A stretch of 64,000 bases of DNA from Paracoccus pantotrophus. GTDB lineage: Bacteria; Pseudomonadota; Alphaproteobacteria; Rhodobacterales; Rhodobacteraceae. Positions 58,935-64,000 of the stretch are shown here, in pieces. Each line of letters starts with the position of its first letter. Position 1 is the first letter of the stretch. The translations under genes and the position numbers were made by a program. The stretch is taken from NCBI RefSeq assembly GCF_008824185.1, contig NZ_CP044426.1, forward strand, positions 1,992,501-2,056,500. Direction: 5' to 3'. The notes beneath the pieces are model-generated. The model was given only the letters and a program-made list of their open reading frames with translations, searched no databases and was not told the DNA's origin.

Positions 58935-61472
58935 CTAGCCGTCCTGGATCCGCAGCACGCGCGCCGGGCGCACCGACAGCGGCCGCAGCGCAAAGGCGAT
59001 GCCGGCCAGCATGACGGCCGCCACCCCGCCCAGCACGATCGCCACCGCCGAGACCGGCTCGAACACGTAGCGCGCCTCCATCACGAAGGTGATCACCGCC
59101 CAGCCCGCGAGCCCTCCGGCAAGGATCGCCACAAGGCCCGCCGCAGCCCCCATCAGCGCCGAGCGCAGCGCGAAGGAGGCAAGGATGCGTCCCCGCGTCG
59201 CGCCCAGCGTGCGCAGGACCGCCGCCTCGAAGACCCGCGCCCGCTCGCCCGCCGCGGCGGCGCCGATCAGCACCATGAACCCGGTCACGAGCGTCGCCCC
59301 CGCCGCCCATGCCGCTGCCGAGGCAATGGCGCCGAGCGCGTCGGTCACGCGGTCCACCGCGTCGCGCACCCGGATCGCGGTCACGTTCGGGAAGGCGCGC
59401 GCCAGGTCACGCAGGATGCGGCCCTCGGCCTCGGTCCCGGCATAGACCGTGGCGATATGGGTATGGGGCGCGCCGCTGAGCGCGTTCGGGCTCATCGACA
59501 TGACGAAGCCGAGGCCGCCGGTCGAGAAATCGACCGCGCGGAAGCTGGTGATCCGGGCCTCGATGTCGCGGCCCAGGATGTTCACCGTGATCCGGTCGCC
59601 AAGCGCCAGCCCCAGCTCCGCGGCCTCCTCGGCCCCGAACGAGACCTGCGGCGGACCGTCGTAGCCCTGGGGCCACCAGGTGCCGGCTGTGACCGTGGTG
59701 CCCTCGGGCGGCGTTTCGGAATAGGTGACGCCGCGATCGCCACGCAGCACCCAGTGGTCGCCCGCGACCTCGGCGGCGGGCCGGCCGTTGATGCGGGTCA
59801 GGATGCCGCGCAGCATCGGCGCGCTTTCCACCCGCTCCACGCCGGGATCGGCGTCCAGCCGGGCGTTGAACGCCGCCATCTGGTCGTTCTGGATGTCGAG
59901 GAAGAAATAGGCCGGCGCGCGGGCGGGCAGGTCGCGGTCGATGGCGGCGCGCAGGTTGGCCTCGATCTGCCCCACGCTGGCCAGCACCGCAAGCCCCAGG
60001 CCCAGCGAGAGAATGACCGAGGTGGTTTCCTGCCCCGGCCCGCCGATGGCCGATAGCGCCAGCCGCAGCGCCGGCCGCCCGCGCAGGGCGGGCCGGCGCG
60101 CCAGGAACCGCGCCGCGCGGCGCACCAGCAGGGCCGACAGGACCAGCACGCCCAAGGCCGCCACGATGCCGAACGCCGCCCCCAGCGCCAGCCGCGGCAC
60201 GCCGGAAAACAGCACCGCACCGCCGATCAGCACCGCGGCAAGCATGGCGGACACCGCCCACCATATTGGCCGGGGCCAGCCTTGCGCCGCACCCGCCGCC
60301 TCGCGGTAAAGCGCCGCCGCCCTAATGCGCGCGGTGCGCGCCAGCGGCCAGAGCGTGAAGAGCAGCGCGGTCGCGATGCCGTAGAACGCCGCCTCGGCCA
60401 GCGGCGCGGGCCAGGGCGCAAAGACCGCCGGCACCGGCAGCAGGCGCGCGATCATCGGCGCAAGCGCCAGCGGGACGGCCGCGCCAAGGACCAGCCCCGC
60501 GCCGACCCCCAGGGCGGTCAGCGCCGCGATCTGGAACAGATAGGTCAGGAACACCACCCTTTGGTCGGCGCCCAGGGTGCGCAGCGTGGCGATGGTGGCC
60601 GTCTTGCCCGCCAGATAGGCGCGGATCGCCGCCGAGACGCCGACCCCGCCCACCGCCAGGCCGGCCAGCCCCACGATCACCAGGAAGGCCCCGATCCGGT
60701 CCACGAAGCGTTCGATCCCCGGCGCGGCGCGGCGGCTGTCGCGCCAGCGCAGGCCGGTATCGGGAAAGGCGGCCATCGCCTCTTGCCGCAGGGCGGACAG
60801 ATCGGTGCCCGGCGGCAAGAGCAGGCGGTATTGCGTGTCAAACAGCGTGCCCGGCCCGATCAGCCCCGAATCCGCCAGCGCCGGGCTGGCGACCAGCGTG
60901 CGCGGGCCAAGGCCGAAACCGCCCGAGGCGCTGTCGGGCTCGGCCATCAGCACCGCTGCCAGGCGAAAGGATTGCAGGCCCAGCCGGAAGGTGTCGCCGA
61001 TGCCAAGGCCCAGCCGGTCGACCAGTACCCGGTCCATCACCGCGCCGGGCAAGCCGTCCCTGCCGGCCAGCGCCTGATCGAGCGGCATCGGCGGGTCAAG
61101 CTCGACCGTGCCGACCAGCGGATAGGCACCGTCCACGGCCTTCACCTGGGTCAGGCCATGCTCGGCCGCGTCGCCCTCGCCGGCGACGGCCATCGAGCGG
61201 AAATCGATCACCTCGGAGATGCGCAGCGCCACGCGGTCCATGAAGGCGCGCTCGGCCTCGGAGGCATGGCGATAGGTGAACTGCATCTGCGCATCGCCGC
61301 CCAGCAGAACCCTGCCCTGCTCGGCCAGCCCCGCCTGGATCGAGGCGCGCACGATGCCCACCGCCGCGATGGCCGCGACGCCCAGGATCAGGCAGGCCAG
61401 GAAGATGCGAAAGCCGCGCAATCCGCCGCGCAGCTCGCGCCGGGTAAGGCGCAGGGCCGTGCGGGCGCTCAT
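58935..61472 (-). CDS. ybbP: FtsX-like ABC transporter permease (YbbP family)
   Basis: 845-aa membrane protein of the YbbP/FtsX type. Seen: first membrane segment near 25 (FLACLILGVAAIAAVGIV), a large periplasmic region, a central group near 260-345 (AFLVIVGLAGLAVGGVGVSAAIRAYLAGKTATIATLRTLG), further segments near 400-480 and a closing FtsX domain near 725-845 (GATLVTGFMVLIGAAAAGERARVFEAAVLRTLGATR). The ATG at 61472 is used because the frame upstream shadows the ATPase. Pairs with the ATPase at 61558. Involvement in lipoprotein/fatty-acid or lysophospholipid export is inferred from the neighbouring TesA-like gene. Confidence 0.9.
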   Translation of the reverse strand: MSARTALRLTRRELRGGLRGFRIFLACLILGVAAIAAVGIVRASIQAGLAEQGRVLLGGDAQMQFTYRHASEAERAFMDRVALRISEVIDFRSMAVAGEGDAAEHGLTQVKAVDGAYPLVGTVELDPPMPLDQALAGRDGLPGAVMDRVLVDRLGLGIGDTFRLGLQSFRLAAVLMAEPDSASGGFGLGPRTLVASPALADSGLIGPGTLFDTQYRLLLPPGTDLSALRQEAMAAFPDTGLRWRDSRRAAPGIERFVDRIGAFLVIVGLAGLAVGGVGVSAAIRAYLAGKTATIATLRTLGADQRVVFLTYLFQIAALTALGVGAGLVLGAAVPLALAPMIARLLPVPAVFAPWPAPLAEAAFYGIATALLFTLWPLARTARIRAAALYREAAGAAQGWPRPIWWAVSAMLAAVLIGGAVLFSGVPRLALGAAFGIVAALGVLVLSALLVRRAARFLARRPALRGRPALRLALSAIGGPGQETTSVILSLGLGLAVLASVGQIEANLRAAIDRDLPARAPAYFFLDIQNDQMAAFNARLDADPGVERVESAPMLRGILTRINGRPAAEVAGDHWVLRGDRGVTYSETPPEGTTVTAGTWWPQGYDGPPQVSFGAEEAAELGLALGDRITVNILGRDIEARITSFRAVDFSTGGLGFVMSMSPNALSGAPHTHIATVYAGTEAEGRILRDLARAFPNVTAIRVRDAVDRVTDALGAIASAAAWAAGATLVTGFMVLIGAAAAGERARVFEAAVLRTLGATRGRILASFALRSALMGAAAGLVAILAGGLAGWAVITFVMEARYVFEPVSAVAIVLGGVAAVMLAGIAFALRPLSVRPARVLRIQDG

Positions 61473-61557
61473 GGCCGGACCGCGCGGGCGGCGGCGGTTT
61501 GCGCGGGGCCTCGGCCGCGAGCCGGCATCCGCGCCGGGCGGCAAGGGGATGCGGCCG

Positions 61558-62256
61558 TCATTCCGCCGCCCTCTGCCCTGCCGCCTCGCCCTCGATCCGG
61601 CCGTCGGCCAGATGCACCACCCGGTCGCAGCGCGCCGCGAGTTCGGGCGCATGGGTGACAAGGATCAGCGTCGCGCCGTGCCGGTCGCGCAGCCCGAACA
61701 GCAGGTCCATGATCGCCCTGCCGTTCTTGCCGTCCAGGTTGCCGGTCGGCTCGTCGGCCAACAGGATCGCGGGCCGCGTCACCGCGGCGCGGGCCAGGGC
61801 CACGCGCTGCTGCTCGCCCCCCGACAACTGCGCGGGATAATGCCCGGCGCGCTTTTCCAGCCCCACGGCAGCCAGTTCGGCGGCCGCGCGTTCGAAAGCG
61901 TCCCGCGCGCCCATCAGTTCCAGCGGCACGGCGACGTTTTCCAGCGCCGTCATCGTCGGGATGAGGTGGAAGGACTGGAAGACCACGCCCATATTCCCCC
62001 TGCGGAACCGGGCAAGCGCATCTTCGCCCAGGGCCGTCAGATCGCAACCCAGCGCCCGGACGCTGCCCCCCGTGGCCCGTTCGAGCCCGCCCATGAGCAT
62101 GAGGAGAGAGGACTTGCCCGAACCGGACGGACCCACCAGCCCCAATGTCTCGCCCCGCGCCACGTCCAGGGTGATGCCTCTCAGGATGTCCACCGGCCCG
62201 GCGTTTCCCATCAACGTGAGCCGCGCTTCGCGCAGCGAAACCACCGGCTCCGTCAT
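61558..62256 (-). CDS. ybbA: ABC transporter ATPase (YbbA/LolD-like)
   Basis: 232-aa ATPase of the LolD/MacB type. Seen: Walker A GPSGSGKSSLLMLMGGLE near 40, MGVVFQSFHLIPTMTALENV near 87, LSGGEQQRVALARA near 141, LLADEPTGNLDGKNGR near 160, and VTHAPELAARCDRVV. The ATG at 62256 gives the usual length. It is divergent from the esterase gene by 64 nt and 85 nt upstream of the permease. YbbA, YbbP and TesA are neighbours in many proteobacteria, as here. Confidence 0.92.
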   Translation of the reverse strand: MTEPVVSLREARLTLMGNAGPVDILRGITLDVARGETLGLVGPSGSGKSSLLMLMGGLERATGGSVRALGCDLTALGEDALARFRRGNMGVVFQSFHLIPTMTALENVAVPLELMGARDAFERAAAELAAVGLEKRAGHYPAQLSGGEQQRVALARAAVTRPAILLADEPTGNLDGKNGRAIMDLLFGLRDRHGATLILVTHAPELAARCDRVVHLADGRIEGEAAGQRAAE

Positions 62257-62320
62257 CGCCCGTCCTTCACCTGACCGTCCTGCCTGGGGATATGGGGCCG
62301 GGCGGGATTTCCGCAACCGC

Positions 62321-62971
62321 ATGATGGCTACGATGTCCGCGGTTTTCATCGGCCTGGCCATGCTGGCGCTGCCGGCGGCGGCAGGGCCGCTGCAGCTGGT
62401 GGCCCTGGGCGACAGCCTGACGCAGGGCTACGGCCTGCCGCCGGACCAGGGCTTCGTGCCGCAGCTGGAGGCCTGGCTGCGGGCCGAGGGGCGCGAGGTG
62501 ACGGTGCTGAACGCCGGGGTCTCGGGCGACACCACCGCGGGCGGGCGGGCACGGGTCGGCTGGGCGCTGGCCGACGGGGCGGATGCGATGATCCTGGCCC
62601 TGGGCGGCAACGACCTTTTGCGCGGCATCCTGCCCGAGGTCAGCCGCGCCAATCTGGACGCCATCCTGGCCGAGGCGGCCGCGCAGGAGGTGCCGGTGCT
62701 GCTGGTGGGCATGGAGGCGCCGGGCAATTACGGCCCCGAATACCGCAGGGCCTTCGATGCCATCTACCCGGAGCTTGCACGGGCGCATGATGTGCCGCTG
62801 GCGGGCAGCTTCCTTGCGCCGCTGCTGGAAGGCACGGGCGATCCCGCGGGTCTGGGCGCCTATCTGCAACCCGACGGCCTGCATCCGAATGCCGAGGGCG
62901 TGGCGCGGATCGTCGAGGGCCTCGGCCCCGAGGTGCTGCGGTTCCTGGATGGTATCGAAGGGAAGGAATGA
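62321..62971 (+). CDS. tesA: SGNH esterase/thioesterase, TesA-like
   Basis: 216-aa periplasmic esterase with a signal peptide (MMATMSAVFIGLAMLALPAAA). Seen: block I GDSLTQGYGL with nucleophile Ser32, block III GGNDLLRG near 96, and block V DGLHPNAEG near 190 with Asp and His, plus NAGVSGDTTAGG. These fit arylesterase/TesA. The start is one of two adjacent ATGs (62321 and 62324). Divergent from the ybbA ATPase. Removes acyl groups from lysophospholipids or thioesters in the periplasm. Confidence 0.93.
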   Translation: MMATMSAVFIGLAMLALPAAAGPLQLVALGDSLTQGYGLPPDQGFVPQLEAWLRAEGREVTVLNAGVSGDTTAGGRARVGWALADGADAMILALGGNDLLRGILPEVSRANLDAILAEAAAQEVPVLLVGMEAPGNYGPEYRRAFDAIYPELARAHDVPLAGSFLAPLLEGTGDPAGLGAYLQPDGLHPNAEGVARIVEGLGPEVLRFLDGIEGKE

Positions 62972-63517
62972 CATCGGCGCAAGGGGTGCAGGGCAGGATC
63001 CGCACCGGCTTACCCGCCCGCGGAGGTTCCGGCATTGCCCCGGCGCCCTGCCCATGCGGACCACCAGCGCCGCGCCCAGATCCGCCTCCGAGATCCGGCG
63101 ATCGCGCAAGGGGCGGCCCGTGGCCGGTCCTCGCCATGCATCCAGGTATCGGGAAAGGCGCCGATCCCGCCCTTTTGCAGCCGATTCATGCGCTCGGCGT
63201 TCGGGGCCGCCCCTTGCGGTCGCGTCCAGCCTGACCACACCGCGGCCGCAGCCCGGCATCGGTCCTCGCCGGAGGCGCAAGGGGCGCGGCAGGGCGGCCA
63301 GCCCTGCTGCCGCAGGCCGATCCCGGTCGCCCGGTTGCGGTCTGCATGCCTCTGGCGGAGGCGGGAAAACCCGCGGCCTCCTTCAGCCATCCGATCACCC
63401 GCAGCCGCGCCGGTCGGGGCCATCCGCAGCCGCCAGCAAATCGGCCAGCGCCCCGCTCAGCCCAAACGCGCGCCCTATCCTCGGGTTCCGGCATCCGGCG
63501 CGGCGCGGCCATGGCGC
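62972..63517. other. Convergent intergenic region without recognised features
   Basis: About 545 bases between the esterase (+) and cysteine synthase (-). A minus-strand frame near 63100-63200 reads NRLQKGGIGAFPDTWMHG, which looks protein-like but matches no family I know, and no start or terminator was seen. It may hold a decayed gene. Confidence 0.45.
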
Positions 63518-64000
63518 TCAGCCCATCCGGTAGCCGGGGGTGGATTCGGAAAGCGCGCGTTCCTCCTCGTCCATGTCCTCGGGGATATCCTGGAACAGCG
63601 GTGTGGAGAGATAGCGCTCGCCGGTATCGGGCAGCATGGCAAGGATCACCGTACCGGGCGCGGCCTTTTCGGCGATGCCCATGGCGGCGGCAAAGGTCGC
63701 GCCGCCCGAGATGCCGGTCAGGATCCCCTCGCGCGCGGCCAGCTTTTTCGCCCAGGCGATACCCTCCGCGCCGGGCACCGTGACCAGCTCGTCATAGCCG
63801 CCCTTGTCCAGCGCCTCCTGCAACACGAAGGGGATGAAATCCGGGGTCCAACCCTGGATCGGATGCGGCTCGAAGGCCGGATGGCTGACCGCCGGCGCGT
63901 CCGCCGCACCCCGCTCCTGCGCGATGCCGCTGGAGACCAGGGCGGCATTGGCCGGCTCGGCCAGCACGATCCTGGTCTCGGGCCGCTCCTTGCGCAGGAC
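63518..64000 (-). CDS. cysK: Cysteine synthase, C-terminal part (N-terminus outside the window)
   Basis: 160 residues of a fold-type II PLP enzyme. Seen: VLAEPANAALVSSG, the HPIQGWTPDFIP segment that surrounds the substrate pocket in CysK, TGISGGATFAAAMGIAE near the phosphate loop end, ILAMLPDTGERYLSTPLF, and a C-terminal acidic tail DIPEDMDEEERAL. O-acetylserine sulfhydrylase makes cysteine from O-acetylserine and sulfide. The tail ends with YRMG rather than the Ile of the serine acetyltransferase-type partner interactions, so it may be a variant. The reading runs off the right edge. Confidence 0.92.
   Translation of the reverse strand, partial: VLRKERPETRIVLAEPANAALVSSGIAQERGAADAPAVSHPAFEPHPIQGWTPDFIPFVLQEALDKGGYDELVTVPGAEGIAWAKKLAAREGILTGISGGATFAAAMGIAEKAAPGTVILAMLPDTGERYLSTPLFQDIPEDMDEEERALSESTPGYRMG

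Overview
The window is a 64-kb chromosomal stretch of a very GC-rich alphaproteobacterium. Inference: Rhodobacteraceae, most like Paracoccus. The grounds are the codon use, the dense operons joined by ATGA/TGATG overlaps, the many ABC and TRAP uptake systems, and the gene sets acuR-acuI, urtABCDE, matR/matCAB and pxp-acc. No rRNA, tRNA, insertion sequence, prophage or CRISPR array was seen. Functions are assigned by reading translated motifs only; no database search was run.

Layout. (1) 1-9157: uptake and breakdown of a 3-hydroxy acid of the carnitine type. A GntR regulator (7695) is divergent from a minus-strand operon holding a periplasmic binding protein, LivH, a LivM-LivG-LivF triple fusion, a carnitine/lambda-crystallin-type dehydrogenase, a beta-keto acid cleavage enzyme (BKACE), an unknown 137-aa protein and an SDR cut by the window edge. 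A second SDR is coupled to the regulator gene. (2) 9240-13533: a hydroxypyruvate-isomerase-like protein, then acuR-acuI-peroxidase-like (acrylyl-CoA detoxification), then about 0.9 kb of gene scraps (CaiB-type CoA-transferase, sugar ABC ATPase, possibly a CoxL-type protein). (3) 13534-23283: sugar-acid metabolism. It holds 6-phosphogluconate dehydrogenase, a TRAP transporter with a divergent LysR gene, an idonate 5-dehydrogenase-like protein, a 2-hydroxyacid dehydrogenase, a gluconate 5-dehydrogenase-like SDR and a LacI repressor with a clear palindromic operator. (4) 23330-30844: an RraA-family protein divergent from an eight-gene operon with a biotin carrier, biotin carboxylase, PxpB, PxpC, a second carrier-like protein lacking the biotinylated lysine, PxpA, an SDR and an aminotransferase. 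This is the most unusual system in the window. (5) 31190-37110: a minus-strand group with a DUF3100 membrane pair, an M20 amidohydrolase, a LysR regulator, a 3-hydroxyisobutyrate-dehydrogenase-like protein and an aldehyde dehydrogenase. (6) 37550-40094: a TPP riboswitch with thiC, and methylglyoxal synthase. (7) 40412-46348: the urea transporter urtABCDE. (8) 46481-52889: a two-component system divergent from a glucose-type sugar ABC transporter, followed by a truncated M20 peptidase remnant. (9) 53258-58440: malonate use, matB-matA-matC with divergent matR. (10) 58935-64000: a YbbA/YbbP-like ABC exporter pair with a TesA-like esterase, and the C-terminal part of a cysteine synthase.

How it fits together: nearly every block is a self-contained module of a regulator, a high-affinity importer and a few catabolic enzymes. 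This suits a soil or plant-associated heterotroph feeding on small organic acids, amides, urea and sugars. Three ABC operons carry a stem-loop directly after the binding-protein gene, which probably sets the excess of binding protein over membrane parts.
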